This document shows, in pieces, positions 20,802 through 32,545 of a stretch of DNA of 64,000 nucleotides; position 1 is the stretch's first letter; every line of letters begins with the position of its first letter. The stretch comes from Seminavis robusta (Eukaryota > Bacillariophyta > Bacillariophyceae > Naviculales > Naviculaceae): positions 1-64,000 of the forward strand of contig CAICTM010000459.1 of the NCBI GenBank assembly GCA_903772945.1, read 5' to 3'. The translations under genes and the position numbers were made by a program. The notes below the pieces were generated by a model, which was not told where the DNA came from, searched no databases, and was given only the letters and a program-made list of their open reading frames with translations.

Positions 20802-21914
20802 CTATTTGGGTTCATAAAAGGGCACCTTGAGATACTGTCCATGCCGCATTGGTCGTGTTTCATGCTCCACTTCCAACAGCTTTTCTCCCGTTGACAAGTC
20901 CACAATGTCCTTGAAACGCAGCGTACGAGATTCCATGGCTTCTTCCCAGGTATCACAGGAATCCAAGTGTGTAAATCGCGGGTTTGTCCATATCAAGTTG
21001 CGTGTCTTTAATCGATCATAGAGATTCTTGAAACCATTCACGTAGATGCAGAGATGAACTCCCTCCATGGCCGAAATGGCATCTTGTGATAGATTGTCGT
21101 CTTCGACGTAGGCCAAATGAACGCCCGGTCCCACACAAACCGCAATGGCAGGACGGTTGCTGCTAATCGTTGTTGTAGTGACGGTGCAACTCAGCATGTT
21201 TCGATAAAAGGACGCAATCGCCGGTGTGGATTGTGGTGGACACGCAATTTCAATGTAACGAATGCCTGGATTACCACCACGAATACCCATTCGTTCGGGA
21301 GCATAGTTGCCACCGGTGGCGTGCATGTTGACCATTTTGCGGGGAGAGTCGGAGGTGGGTTGGAGGGTTGCCTGCTCTTGAGTAGCATCGTACAAGTGCA
21401 AGCGATTGCCCCATGGACACGTAATGGATAAAGTAGTGTCATCACTTTTCGTAGTGGAATCCATGGCCAACAGCGTGTCTTTGAATTCATCGCCCGCCAA
21501 TGCTTCTTGCAGTCGCTGTTTGACCGTGTCAATGGATGGGACCACCAATCCAATACTGCCCGTTACTTTCTGGGCCGGATCTCCCGTTTCGGCCAAATGG
21601 AACTGCTGCTGACCCAAATTGACATGGAAACTCTTGGACTTGTCTTTGCTAAATCCAAGGATATCCAAATAGAAGCGTTCTGCCAAAGGCCGCGATCCGA
21701 CGACCAAGTTGATGTGTTCCAACCAGAGAATGCCCGTGACATCCAAAGTGGAAGCGGTATCCTGAACAGCTGCTTCTTGGACCAGTTCTTTCAAGGCGTC
21801 GGCACCGAGAGAGTTCATCACTGTTGGTTGCTGCGTGTTAGGGCTGCTGAAACCACTCACAAGCGTAGAAAGAAGTAGAACCAATGACAAGCTGAACAGG
21901 CACAGCGGCAACAT
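20802..21914 (-). CDS. Two-domain VOC (glyoxalase/bleomycin-resistance fold) protein, plastid-type presequence
   Basis: 370 residues in one exon. The start is a strong signal peptide (CLFSLSLVLLLSTLVSG) whose end reads VSG-FSSP, close to the diatom ASAFAP motif with Phe at +1, so import into the complex plastid is likely. Two vicinal-oxygen-chelate modules follow. The first runs from about residue 63 (LEHINLVVGSRPLAERFYLDILGF), with SIGLVVPSIDTVKQRL and WGNRLHLYD. The second runs from about residue 220 (IRYIEIACPP, ASFYRNMLSC) to GEKLLEVEHET. Metal ligands cannot be assigned with confidence, so lyase, dioxygenase or binding roles remain open. The gene is convergent with the oxidoreductase gene, the stops being 267 bases apart. 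Confidence 0.78.
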   Translation of the reverse strand: MLPLCLFSLSLVLLLSTLVSGFSSPNTQQPTVMNSLGADALKELVQEAAVQDTASTLDVTGILWLEHINLVVGSRPLAERFYLDILGFSKDKSKSFHVNLGQQQFHLAETGDPAQKVTGSIGLVVPSIDTVKQRLQEALAGDEFKDTLLAMDSTTKSDDTTLSITCPWGNRLHLYDATQEQATLQPTSDSPRKMVNMHATGGNYAPERMGIRGGNPGIRYIEIACPPQSTPAIASFYRNMLSCTVTTTTISSNRPAIAVCVGPGVHLAYVEDDNLSQDAISAMEGVHLCIYVNGFKNLYDRLKTRNLIWTNPRFTHLDSCDTWEEAMESRTLRFKDIVDLSTGEKLLEVEHETRPMRHGQYLKVPFYEPK

Positions 21915-22192
21915 GATGGATGGATCAGACTCGGATCAGAAAAGAAAAGAGACCACAAGTTGTGGCTTGATGTGGTTGTGGAACGAGCCCCACGAGAAAT
22001 GACGTCAGAGCTAACTTCCTTAAAACTGAGGCCCACCCAATGCCGGTGCGGAGGTGACCCACACGGCCAACACCACCAGTCCAGTTTTTCGAAAATGAAG
22101 AGTGTGGCAGGGGAACGATGGCAACCAAGGCTACGTTTTTTTATAAATGGTATCAGCTAGCACGAAGAGCTCTTGTCAAGCTTTCGCCCTAA

Positions 22193-23827
22193 TCAATCTG
22201 TTGTGTTAGACAACTTGGTTAACTTGAGCTGAATCTGGGTGTCTGGAGTCATGACCGAGTCAAAAACAATCTTCACAGGAGGTTGGTTGGGGGCAAGTTC
22301 AAACTGAAAATTCTGCAGAATAGCAATCAATACATAATAGGAGAAGGCTTCAGAGAAGACTCGGCCCGGACACTTTCGAACCCCATGACCAAAGTTGAGA
22401 AAACCAGTTGATTTGTCACTGGGTCCTGGGCAAGTCCATTTTTGGATGTCCTTGTTGTCGTTATTGCAATCACTATCCTCTGTCTCCAATGGGACCAAGT
22501 ATCTTTGATGGTTGAATTCTGTGGGAGGAGCATTGTCCGGTCCTAAGGGAACATCCGTGGCATCCGGTTTCACCGACAAGTACCGCCCTAGAACCAACAC
22601 ATCTTGACCAGGAAGCAACATGGTGCTGCCACAAAAGGGAATCTCCTCAGCCACTCTCAGCATGATAAATGGAACTGCATACCAACGATGGATTTCATGC
22701 ATGAATGATTTGAGCATGGGCAGCCACGTATACAAGTCTTGAAGTGTAGAAGAACCGTCATCAATATCAAAGTCCTTTACATGTTCCCGAAGCTCTTCTT
22801 GTACTTTCTGGTCCATAGCCAGGGCATAGAGTGTTGAGACTAGAGTTTTGGAAGTGGTGTCAATTCCAGCCGCAAAGGCAGTATAGATGTTGCCCACTAC
22901 TCGTTGTCGTGATAGGTTCGACTTTTCCTGCTCCATGGCTTGGTATAGCTTTCCCAAGAACATCTTGTTGTAGTTGCTGTTGGAATCATTGTTGTTGGAT
23001 GCTTCCTTCTTTCTCTTTTCAAAGTCATCCACTGCCCGATTGAAGACCTGATTGAGGTATCGATAGTACTTGCCATAGCCATCCAGATCCTGGCCAATGA
23101 GGGGAATCCTCCAGTACCAAATTGGACTCAATGTCCTCAAAATCCATCCACGGAATCCAGTGAAGACATTGTGCGCCATTTTGGATTCTGGATTATTCAA
23201 AAAATCAAAGTCTTGGTCAAGCATCACCTTGGAGATTGCATCGGCGGTCGCGTGGCCAATATCCAAGCTGATTGGCTGAATCTTACTGTTGTTATTATCG
23301 CCATGACCACCAATGTCGCAATTCCATTTCTGCACAAGCCTCTTGGCATTATCCTTCATGCTTGACAAAAAGTCATTGATACTGTTGCGATTGAGTGCTG
23401 CTGAAATGAGTTTCTTTTCTTCTTTCCACAGGGATCCTTCTGCTGAAAAGACACCAGTAGCCCCCGTCGAATCCGATGCCTCCCGAATTCCAGGAATACG
23501 TTGGACTTTGTGTGGTCGCTGCTTCAAGACTTCCATGGCACGGTCTTCCCGGCTAACAACAACATACTTGACTCCCATCAAATCGATTTCGTAACAACCA
23601 ACATCTTCAGAGTGCTTTTCGGCCCACTCTTCCAGCATTTGTGCCATCATGGGTGTGCCACCGACATAGTGAAAATGCCCCACAATGGGAAGCCACCCTG
23701 GAACCATCTTCCATGGTTTCTCACGTCCTCGACGTATGACTGCCAGAACAAAGCCGAGCAGACCAGCTGAGATTGTCGTGTAGAAAAGCAATGATAGGTC
23801 TGGGTGGTCAGGGATCATTTGCAGCAT
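22193..23827 (-). CDS. Cytochrome P450 monooxygenase
   Basis: 544 residues, single exon. An N-terminal membrane anchor (LLFYTTISAGLLGFVLAVI, residues 14-32) is followed by RRGREKPWKMVPGWLPIVG, the usual basic-proline hinge of ER P450s. The I-helix oxygen-activation motif AGIDTT is at 320-325. The ExxR of helix K is EIHR at 378-381. The haem loop FGHGVRKCPGR places the thiolate ligand at Cys486. Length and landmarks are complete, so it should be active. The substrate and CYP family cannot be told from this reading. It faces the same way as the VOC gene downstream, 278 bases apart, but nothing shows co-regulation. Confidence 0.93.
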   Translation of the reverse strand: MLQMIPDHPDLSLLFYTTISAGLLGFVLAVIRRGREKPWKMVPGWLPIVGHFHYVGGTPMMAQMLEEWAEKHSEDVGCYEIDLMGVKYVVVSREDRAMEVLKQRPHKVQRIPGIREASDSTGATGVFSAEGSLWKEEKKLISAALNRNSINDFLSSMKDNAKRLVQKWNCDIGGHGDNNNSKIQPISLDIGHATADAISKVMLDQDFDFLNNPESKMAHNVFTGFRGWILRTLSPIWYWRIPLIGQDLDGYGKYYRYLNQVFNRAVDDFEKRKKEASNNNDSNSNYNKMFLGKLYQAMEQEKSNLSRQRVVGNIYTAFAAGIDTTSKTLVSTLYALAMDQKVQEELREHVKDFDIDDGSSTLQDLYTWLPMLKSFMHEIHRWYAVPFIMLRVAEEIPFCGSTMLLPGQDVLVLGRYLSVKPDATDVPLGPDNAPPTEFNHQRYLVPLETEDSDCNNDNKDIQKWTCPGPSDKSTGFLNFGHGVRKCPGRVFSEAFSYYVLIAILQNFQFELAPNQPPVKIVFDSVMTPDTQIQLKLTKLSNTTD

Positions 23828-24976
23828 TGTTGAAGAATGATCTGTTTGCGGACTCTCTAGCTAGACTAGGAAGGATTAATCGTTCATCGAGGTGCCATTC
23901 TGCTTGGCTGCGTCATTGAGGTCCAAGTAAAGAGGATAGTCTTGTTTCTTTTTGTTGTCGGAGCGAAGCAGGATCCTTCCAGGGCCAAAGCAAGTTTCCA
24001 GAAAAAACTTTCCAGCGCCAAAATTTCCGAGAAAAATAGAGAAAAAGAAGATTCGAGATTTTAAGATTGAAGTCTAGCTAGTGTCCCTATGATAAGATGA
24101 TACAGTAAGTCTCTTCCCGCACTCGGAAAGGTCCCAAATAAGCTTTTCCTGAATCCGGCCTCTGCGGCCTTCCGTCAAAAATTTCCCTTCTGATTTATCT
24201 CTAAAACAGCTCTAAAAACCCTTTCGAAAGAAGCAAAAGCCTCACGAGTCGAGTAGTCAGTCCCAGTCGAGCGAGGATACATCACATCGTACTCGTTGCA
24301 TCCCGCCCGAGAGATCACCCTCGGAGGTTGCCACCAAAAGCGTGTCGTATTCCATTGATTGCTGCGCCTCCTCGAGGCGTTGTTGATCGGGACTTGTGCC
24401 GCAACAACACATCGAAATGGAGAACAATAAAGCCCAGAGATTGCAGGCAAGGATTACAAACACAGTTGAAGCACGGGATCAATTTGATCCCATTCGCGAT
24501 CCTTCCAAAACAGTGCTGCAAAATACTGTAGGATTGCAAAAATGACACAAGTTGGACGACACGATGTCCTTGTAGGCTATCACCATTGACAAAGAATGGG
24601 ACCGCTGTCAACGCCGATCCGTTTCCGGCGATTACGCCCAAGGAGGCAGGGCTACAGCCGTAATCGGGAGATTTGAACTGCACAAAAGTGTCGCTGTGCG
24701 TTTTTTGTGGGCACATGCATTACGCTGTGTGTACGGCACCAGTACGCCCCTGAAGCCTTGACCACAGTAAAGCACAAGCAAGTTGTTGGTTGCACCTCCA
24801 CAAGACGCGGGATCCGCGACGACGAAAATCTGGCCTCGTTCCTGAGACTGTCGCCGTCCACCTCATTGTGTTTAGAGCCACTCAAACTTGGTGCAAGGAA
24901 ATCAAAATATGTAGTTTAGTTTAAGTTTCTCTCAGAGCAGATGGCCAGCGCGCCTGGCTATCCATGATTCTATCAC
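23828..24976. other. Long spacer, one possible small membrane-protein exon
   Basis: Most of this 1.1 kb shows nothing. One minus frame, about 24463-24257, reads like real protein: a hydrophobic segment (VFVILACNLWALLFSISMCC) then a polar, low-repeat tail (SPDQQRLEEAQQSMEYDTLL). It has no ATG in frame before a stop, so it could be a second exon, a relic, or chance. The start side of the P450 gene also lies here, with GCTAGCT-type words near 23860 and 24073. Confidence 0.3.
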
Positions 24977-27217
24977 CTAACAGGGACAATCACAGCCACA
25001 CAAGAGACCAGTGCAGTCCATGGTCAAACCAAAAGGACCTTCACACACCCAATCCAGAGCACTTTCTTCGCAGGTTCCACTGATGTTGCAGAGTGCATTC
25101 GGCACAATCCCAGACAACAAAGGATTCCCTTCCAGATTGAACGTGTGGAGAGACTGTGACAAAGGTGTCAACTCTTGGGGTACAGTCCCAGAAAGGGAGT
25201 TGTTGGCAAGATTCATGTGAACCATGGATGTCAGTTGGCCAAATTGGCTGGGGATCTCGCCAGACAGCTCATTATTGAACAAGGTCAATTCCTGCAGCAT
25301 CGTCAAGCGACCAAGCTCACTTGGGATAGTTCCAGAGAGGGCTGCATTGTTTTCCAGATTCAGATAATCGGCTAGGTTGGTTAGGAGCCCGATTTCCGTT
25401 GGCAGTGGTCCTGATAGCTCGTTGTCTCGGATAGTGAGCAAGATTAGAGATGTAAGGAGACCCAACTGGGTAGGCAGTCTCCCTTCTAAGAAATTGCTGA
25501 ACAATGAAACCACAGACAGCTTGGACAGCTGTCCCAGCTCACTGGGAAGCGAACCCGACAGTGAATTTGTAGATATGTAAAACTGTTCCAGGGCTTTGAG
25601 TTTACCCATTTCAGAAGGGATGGTTCCTGCAAGAGCATGCAACATCTGTGTGAGTCAACTTGTTCAAAACCAAATGATCCAACAAAACATTGCTGCAGCC
25701 CAGCATTCGGAACAGCGCCAACAGTCATAGGACTCACCAGATATGTTACAAGTAGATGTAATGAACCACTTCAAACTGGCAAAGCTGCCCAGCTCCGATG
25801 GAAGGGTTCCTTGCAGCTGAGGATTGCGCCCCATTAGTATGTATTCCAGAGATGTCAGTTTCCAGAACTCACTAGGGATCACTCCCTGATGGTTGTTTCC
25901 TCCTAGGTAGAGTGCTCGAAGATGGCTGAGCAATCCAATTTCTGATGGGATGATTCCAGCATTTCGTTGAGAGAACAACGCCAGTCCTTGCAAAGAGGTG
26001 AGCTGTCCAACCTTTGATGAAATGGTTCCTTGTAGCTCAACGTTCAATCCAGTGGACAGGGTTTCGAGTGATGTCAGCAAGTAGACTTCTTCTGGTAGTG
26101 TGCCCACCAGATTGTTTTGGTCCAACCATAAGTGCTCATAGAGATCGGTCACATCATGGCAAGGCTTGGGTTGGCCATTTGCAGTTGTGGAATTAAAGAA
26201 TCCATCCAAGTATCCTGGATAATAGCGGGAAATGATTGGTTTGAGTGCAAAGTAAGGTTGGTTGTACCATTCACATTCATGGACACCATGGTCAAGCCAG
26301 TTTGTACTGTTTGTCCAATCAGCTCCATTGGTGGCAAAGTACAAGGTGGCCAAGGCAAATCGTTGCTTGATACGTTGATGGGAAAGGTAATGGATATTAC
26401 TTGTCGTTTCACCCTCCTCTTGCAGCCACTGAAAAGCCCTTCCCTGTGGTGATGCCGGGTCTGTCTCGATTGCCGCAACGGTTTCATTTGGAAGCAGAGA
26501 AAGCATGTACTGATCGATTGTGGTGGGTTCTTGTGACACGGCACTGGTTGGTGAAGCTGTAGCAGGGGATGGCGTGTTGTTTGCATCATTCGAGCTTGAG
26601 CTGTTTTTGCTCAAAAGAACTAGCAGTAGGACTATGACTACAATCACTGGGATACAGCAGGATGCCGCAATCAGGGTTTGCTTCAATTGGTCATTTTGCC
26701 GTTGTTTCGATGCAGCGTTGCCGTTATTGCCTTCCGGTTCCGCTTGAGGCAAATCTTGTGCGTCCAAGTCCTCTACTCGATTGGCCACAACCAGATTCTC
26801 ATCATTGTCAGCACCAGGTGCAGGGGCATCACCAGTGTCGGCAAAGTCATCCATGGGCCACCCCTCTTCGACTTCATCAAAGGGGCGGGAAGGTCCCGCT
26901 GCATAAGCACCGGGGAGTCCCTGAGCCCCAATAGGGCTTGGAACCGCATCCGGTAGGTCCATGACACCACCTGGACTCATGATACCGGTACCACCTGGGC
27001 TGCGGACTACGACCGGTGGCCATGACGACAATCCTCCTTCTTCTCGGGTGCTGATCAGACTACCATCGGTACGGTCGGTGTAGCCACTGTTGTTGGTCTC
27101 TTTACCGGTCTCTTTCCCGATGGCCTTCTCATTGGCTTCCTCTTTCACCTTTTCCTTCTCCACTCCTCCAAAGGCCGGTACGGCCGTTCCTGCAGTCGGG
27201 TAGTCTTCATTTCCCAT
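24977..27217 (-). CDS. Transmembrane leucine-rich-repeat protein
   Basis: Exons 27217-25738 and 25626-24977, intron 111 bp (donor GTGAGT, acceptor CTTGCAG), giving 709 residues. The N-terminal 190 residues are acidic, Gly/Pro-rich and probably cytosolic. One helix (CCIPVIVVIVLLLVLLS) anchors it, followed by an S/T/N-rich linker. The ectodomain starts with QRFALATLYFATNGADWTNSTNWL and a Cys motif, then about 12 plant-type LRRs of the pattern LxGxIPSELGxLxxLxxLxLxxN, and ends in a cysteine cap (LCGCDCPC). This layout is a large diatom-specific family, especially in Seminavis. No kinase domain follows, so signalling would need a partner. The intron falls inside one LRR, and splicing restores the repeat (NISGTIPSEMGKL). 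Confidence 0.9.
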
Positions 27218-27777
27218 CTTTCAATACATACATCATACATGTGTTGTGTATTAAAATTTGTCTCCCTCGTCTCTGGTTTGGTCTAAAGCTGCAAAACAGG
27301 TGCGTGGTTTTTCGGTGCTTTGGAGTATCAGAGTCTTTTTCGATTAGCTTGTTGAAACGATGTGATTGATTCGATTCCAAGATTCCAAGTGGCTGGTGCT
27401 TTTTGTTGGGGAACCTGTGGTGGTTGGAACATTGGGGTTCGAATTGGGGCAGTGGCGAGCCACCACGTCAGGAACCAGCTGGCCACGTGTGAAAAAAGTC
27501 AGTGAATACTGTGAATACGACGTTCTTAAAACCTTCGCACAGCTACCATATGGCATAAGGACCCTAACTTATTGAATTAATTAAGGCTATTGGCCACATT
27601 CTTTTCATCGCTGTCGACAATGTCGACATGTCCGCATTGATTGAGAACTCGTGGCGAGGCCTGCGACCGACCGTCGACCTGGCTCCTGGCTCGGTATTGA
27701 AACGTGACTCGATTGAAACTACAGATCCCGGATGAAATGACAAAATAGACTCGACTCTGGACGTTCCTTTTTCTTTT
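27218..27777. other. Spacer, no gene seen
   Basis: Lies between the LRR gene start and the transposon. It presumably holds the LRR promoter. No convincing frame and no repeat apart from short simple words. It ends in a T-rich run directly before the TTAA target site. Confidence 0.45.
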
Positions 27778-27781
27778 TTAA

Positions 27782-27798
27782 GGAGGTATACCTACCTT
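27782..27798 (+). repeat. Left terminal inverted repeat
   Basis: GGAGGTATACCTACCTT, preceded by TTAA. The first bases contain their own palindrome (GGTATACC). Beyond 17 bases the match to the right end decays quickly. Confidence 0.9.
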
Positions 27799-28119
27799 CC
27801 GATAGACGGACAGACGTTGGGTGGTCTCGAGGTACCTCTGCCGGTACTTTCCAGAGCTCGGACCTCGAAGGCACATTATGTGGAACACGGAATCTATCAG
27901 TCAAAACACACGAGATTGTTGTATCTGTGGGTTGCCTGCCGAACCCCCCAACGGCCCTTCTAAGCCAATCAAATAATAGGAGACGGCCGACCTTGATTTG
28001 GTCAGTAACGTGGTAAAGTCCAGACCAATCAGTAGAGGATGCAAGTTTCGTAAGCAGTCAGTCGATAGCAGCAAGTGTCAACTATAGTTGTTCCTGGTAG
28101 CAAGAAGGAAGATGCTATC

Positions 28120-30730
28120 ATGTCTACTCTACTAGTATTTGATCAGGGAATCCATTGTGAGGATGACATCGCAGGAGGAGGCAAATGATGGGGGGAATGA
28201 TGGTCCTCACTTGTCACGCCGGTTCCTGCATCCAGGAGTACACGTAGCAAGGGCTCACCACAGACGCTAGATCAACTCTTGGGGTGCCTTACAGCGAATC
28301 AGAAAGAAAAAGCAAGACGTGAGCATTCGAGGATTGAACAAGGTTTGAACCGGTATGACCGCAAGCTGCCGGATGAAGTACAAGCAAAGATATCTTGGGA
28401 AGTTAAGAAATGCCTCAATCGTGGCGCACCTGCCCAGAAACCAGCGCTGGAGATCACCAGAACAGTCCACGTACAAGAAACTTCATCTGCAAAAACGGAC
28501 ACTGACGAAGATCCTGCTGCCACTGTTGACAAGAAGCCAACTCGCATTATTGTCGAAAGAGAAAGTCTTTGCCAGTTCATTGAGGACAATCTTGCATGTT
28601 CCATTTGCGGCAAGTCTGGTTTTCTTGAATTCTCCTTCAGAACCAAATGCCTTGCTGCTAAGCCTCGACTTGTCTGTAATAGTCCCAAGTGCAACGGAAG
28701 GACTGTTGAGGGGGAGTGCAGCCGGACCAACATAGCAGTGAAGCGGGGCAATCCTTCGAATATTTCATACCAGACAAACCTTCGATTTGTTTTGGCGCAT
28801 CTAGCTGGTGGAGATGGGAGTACAGAAGCAGGACGTCTTCTGGGTATCATGAGCCTTCCATGTTCGACTTCAATGACAACCCACACATTCAAGGAAATAG
28901 TTGATGGACTTTACCCAATCATCAGAGCGGTTACAGAGGAAGCAATTCAGAACAATCTATTCGACGAAGTAAAGATACTCATGACAGATGAGATAGACAA
29001 CGGCAGCTTTGATTTGGAGAAATGGAAGACTGATATAATGGAAGGAAAGACAAGCAATGATCCGTCCGCATTGTCCTCTATTGATTTGGTCGTTTCCATG
29101 GATATGGGATGGCAGAAAAGAGGAAGTGGTAGGAGACATGATTCCTCCAGCGGGCATGCATGTCTTATAGCACAGAAAACTCGAAAGCACATTGCTTGGT
29201 GCCTGAAGAGTAATTTCTGTTCTACATGTAAGAGACATGAAGCAAAGGGAACTGTTCCACCCGGTGACCACCAATGTCAAGTCAACCATGAAGGGTCGGC
29301 TGGATCTATGGAAGCATCGGCTCTCTTGTACATGCTTGAGTTCTTACACGACAAGTACCAGTTACATGTTACCAGAATCATTACGGATGATGATTCCAGC
29401 ATGCGTGCTAATGCGAAGTGGTCTAACGAAGACTTCCTTCGAATGAACGGCATTTCAGAGATACATATTGCTGGTCTTGTTCTACAATTCAAGAAGAAAC
29501 CACAGCAACACATCGAAAAGCCTTGTAAGGTGTGCACACCTTCCAAAGCACAAATGCCCAACATGGAAAGAAGTTCGCCGTACTGGTGGACTCCTACCTT
29601 CCACCATTCCCGAGCCCGAGTTCATTGCTGATCCTGCACACCGAAAGAAAGGCCTTAGGAATGACTTGTATACTCTTTATGGCAAGAAAAAGAAGTACAA
29701 CCATGGTCTCTGTGAGGGTGACATCTTACGACTCTGCGTCAACTTTGTTTCATTGATATGGGACGTAAAAGATGTTCCAGAGTCTGAATGGAAGAATAGG
29801 AGTCAAGCCCCGTTGCTACATCACTTCGATGACCACAGGTATTGTTGCGATTCTTTCTGCACTAGGAAGAATGCGACGGAAGAAGAAAAAGAACAGTCAG
29901 ACAAGCAGTATCGTTCAAAAGAAAAGGAACCTGAGCTCTTCGAAGCTATTCGAACGATAATGAAGAAGTACACTCGAATGAAGCGGTTACAGGAAGTAGT
30001 GCACGGAGGTGATACTCAAGTGAATGAGTCGCTGAATTGCACGATATCTTGGCTCGCTCCCAAGAACAAGCACTACAGCGGCACGTTGTCCCTCCGCGTC
30101 AGAGTTCTCATGGCTATTGGCATTAACATCCTTGGCCCAAAGGCATTCTACACAAAGGTATTTTCCCTTCTTGGTATTGAAATGGACGCTGCCACGGACC
30201 GGCATCTCACTATTGTTGATGCTGCGAGATGCAAGCGACTCGCGATGAGGAAGACTCCTGCTTATCGACGCAGGAGAAACAAACGAGTATACCAAAAGAT
30301 ATTAGCCTACCACGCTAAGCTAAAAGAAGATAGAAAAAAAAACATGTTCTACGAAACTTGCAGTGCGTTAGATGAGGGAACTGAACCCAAGAGAAAGAAA
30401 CAGAAGACGAAAAGCAACAATACACAAATGCATCCGCAGGGTCCCAAGCCAGCTGGTTGTTCTGATGACAACTACTGTAAGGCCTGTGGCAATTGGGGGC
30501 ACAAGAGAAGGACGAGTCGTCTTTGTCCTAAGAACCGTAAGCTATGTGATAGCCATCCATCCGTCAGTGCGTTAGAAGGAATGACCGACGACCAAGTGAA
30601 AGAAACACAACAGAGTCTTCTTGACAGCATTCCTCTTGAAATGGAAGAAACAGAAGCCCACAATCGAACTCTCATAGTGGAGAACATCCTGGAAGACAAC
30701 GACAATGATGAAGACGACATAATGAACTAA
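28120..30730 (+). CDS. Kolobok/Mutator-like DDE transposase
   Basis: Transposase of the surrounding element. The long frames 28279-29631 and 29468-30730 overlap in different phases. The best spliced reading uses exons 28120-28156, 28295-29473 and 29571-30730, giving 791 residues. It supplies an ATG (the long frame has none near its start) and removes the phase change with a 97-bp GT-AG intron, although that donor, GTCTTG, is weak and a frameshift cannot be excluded. Landmarks in order: zinc-binding CSICGKSGF...CNSPKCNG; first catalytic Asp in SMDMGWQKRGSG (near 29102); CxxC plus NHEGSAGSMEASAL; second Asp in RIITDDDSSM (near 29385); EPEFIADPAHRKKGL; a late Glu in TQVNESLNC (near 30026); C-terminal zinc knuckle CKACGNWGHKRRTSRLCP. 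Roles of the D, D and E are inferred from family pattern. Confidence 0.75.
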
Positions 30731-30824
30731 TAAGATAGTAGACAGTGACAAATAATTTCTTTCTTAACACTTAGAAGCAAACAGCTGCGATATCGCGGCA
30801 CTTCTTTACAGTAGAACCGAATCG

Positions 30825-32220
30825 TCAGTTCTTAGGTTCTTCCTTCGACTCATTGCCAGAAGCATTCTCCGACTGCAAGATGTTCTTAGCAGCTTGCATC
30901 GTACTCTTGTCATAGGTGGAAGCAAAGTCCAAGGCTATGCCCCAGTATTCACGTTCGGTCTTCGAAGCATTCTTTTCCATCTCTTCGACGTAGGCTTCGA
31001 AGTCTGCAGCAGTGGTTCACCATAGTCGGTGTCTTCCTTTGCCGTGTCTTGTTCCTTTGCGTATCTTGTTCCTCTACCTCTTCCTTGACCGTGCCTTGTT
31101 CCTCTACCTCTTCGTTGTGGATCTCCGTATCAGCTTTCATGGGAGACATAATAGACTGGTGAGTGTAAAAACGAGGAACATACCCTGTAAAGGCCTGCTG
31201 TTCGTTGTCATTGGGGATCTTCTCACGGACATACTGGACCACAGGAAGGCAACTCCTTCCTCTCAGTAAGATTGTACATGTTCGATGCACCCAGTGATAA
31301 AAACACCACCTCTGCTTAGGAGCTTCGAGGTCATCCCAACACTTCGCAAGCCTCTTGTCTTCGGGAACTTTGGCAATCATCTGGTCAAAGAGTAGATCCT
31401 TGTCCATCATTGTGATGGAAAAGGTGAACCTTCCACAGCAAACGTACTGGAATCTAGACATGCACTCGCAGTACATGACAGTAGAATCATCATCACTGCT
31501 GTCTGCCAATCCAACTGTGAACAATCTCTTGAAGTCGGGCTTGAGGAACCTAGTGGCAACTGGTGCACCAGAAGCCAACTGCCACCTTTTCGCAGGACCA
31601 CAGTAGACAAATCCAGCATTGGTCTTTGGGTCGTAGAGACACTCCGCACAAGTAAAGACAATCTCTCCGGTACCATGACACTTCTTCACAATGTCAGGAT
31701 GGAAGGAGGTAGTGTTGGCCTTCAATTGATCTGGTGACATACCAAAAAGGTTGTCATCAGGATCTTCCATGATCAAGATTTCCTTTCCCTCACACGAAGG
31801 AGGATCAGATGTCTCCAATTCAGTAATCAACATGATGCGAATATGCTTGAAGCTGGAATTGGAACTCAACTTGATCCAACTGTACTCAGAGATAGAGAGT
31901 CTGCTTCCCCTTTTCACATCAGGCAAAGTTTCAGAAAGAAGAGTGTCAGTAACAGCTTTGAAACAATTGTTGCTGCCATCGAAGAGCACCATCTTCAAGA
32001 TTGTTTTGTCCCCAAAGCATTGCTTCGTCTCTCTACGGATAGAAAGAACAATTGCCTGCAACGAAGCCCCAACTGTGGGAGCTGGGTATTTGCTGCCAGG
32101 ATGAATCACGCGAATGGATGGATAGTCGATTTTGTTGACCAGCATATCAGCCAGGAAATCAATGGAAGCACCACCGAAATGAGTAACCGTGATGTCATCT
32201 GCGGCAGAACGCAACTTCAT
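30825..32220 (-). CDS. Transposon-borne RPA70N-like OB-fold protein
   Basis: Second gene of the element. From the ATG at 32220 the frame runs with clear coding character. Near its end the phase changes, and a 97-bp intron (31077-30981, donor GTAGAG) joins the remaining 51 residues, giving about 432 in all. Residues about 35-120 (TVGASLQAIVLSIRRET, ILKMVLFDGSNNCFKAVT, VKRGSRLSISEYSWIKL, HIRIMLITELE) follow the strand order of the N-terminal OB fold of replication protein A 70. A CxxC pair (CAECLYDP, VYCGPAKRW) and further cysteine clusters (YCECM, YVCCG) suggest zinc binding. The tail is acidic (EEVEEQ repeats). It may bind single-stranded DNA or a partner during transposition. That role is inference. 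Confidence 0.65.
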
Positions 32221-32545
32221 GGTGCAGCTCGATAGTCTGGTCCTGGTTGCCGATTGGGTAAAACCAAGATAATAAGAATAATGGCAAGCGCACTGGCATT
32301 GCCTATCTCCCGCCACAGAAATGAAGGGGCGCCATTTCAGTGAGATTCCGTCGGACCGAAACTTCCGAAGGCATGACTGGCTCGTTTGACAGCCGATAAA
32401 TTCGTTTCACCATGCAAATTGTTGCTGTTACTCCGGCAATGAACCTGCCCTTCTTGACCCTCTAGAATGTTATCCAATGACGTCCAATGACAATGCCGAT
32501 ATGCTGGTAGGGAAATTCGAGTACGCTCTACACACCGGTGGTAAT

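Noticed and set aside
29474-29570. Calling the transposase a pseudogene because its long frames change phase
   Set aside because: A 97-bp GT-AG interval, the same size as neighbouring introns, restores phase and conserved text. I keep both options but favour an intron, with the weak donor noted.
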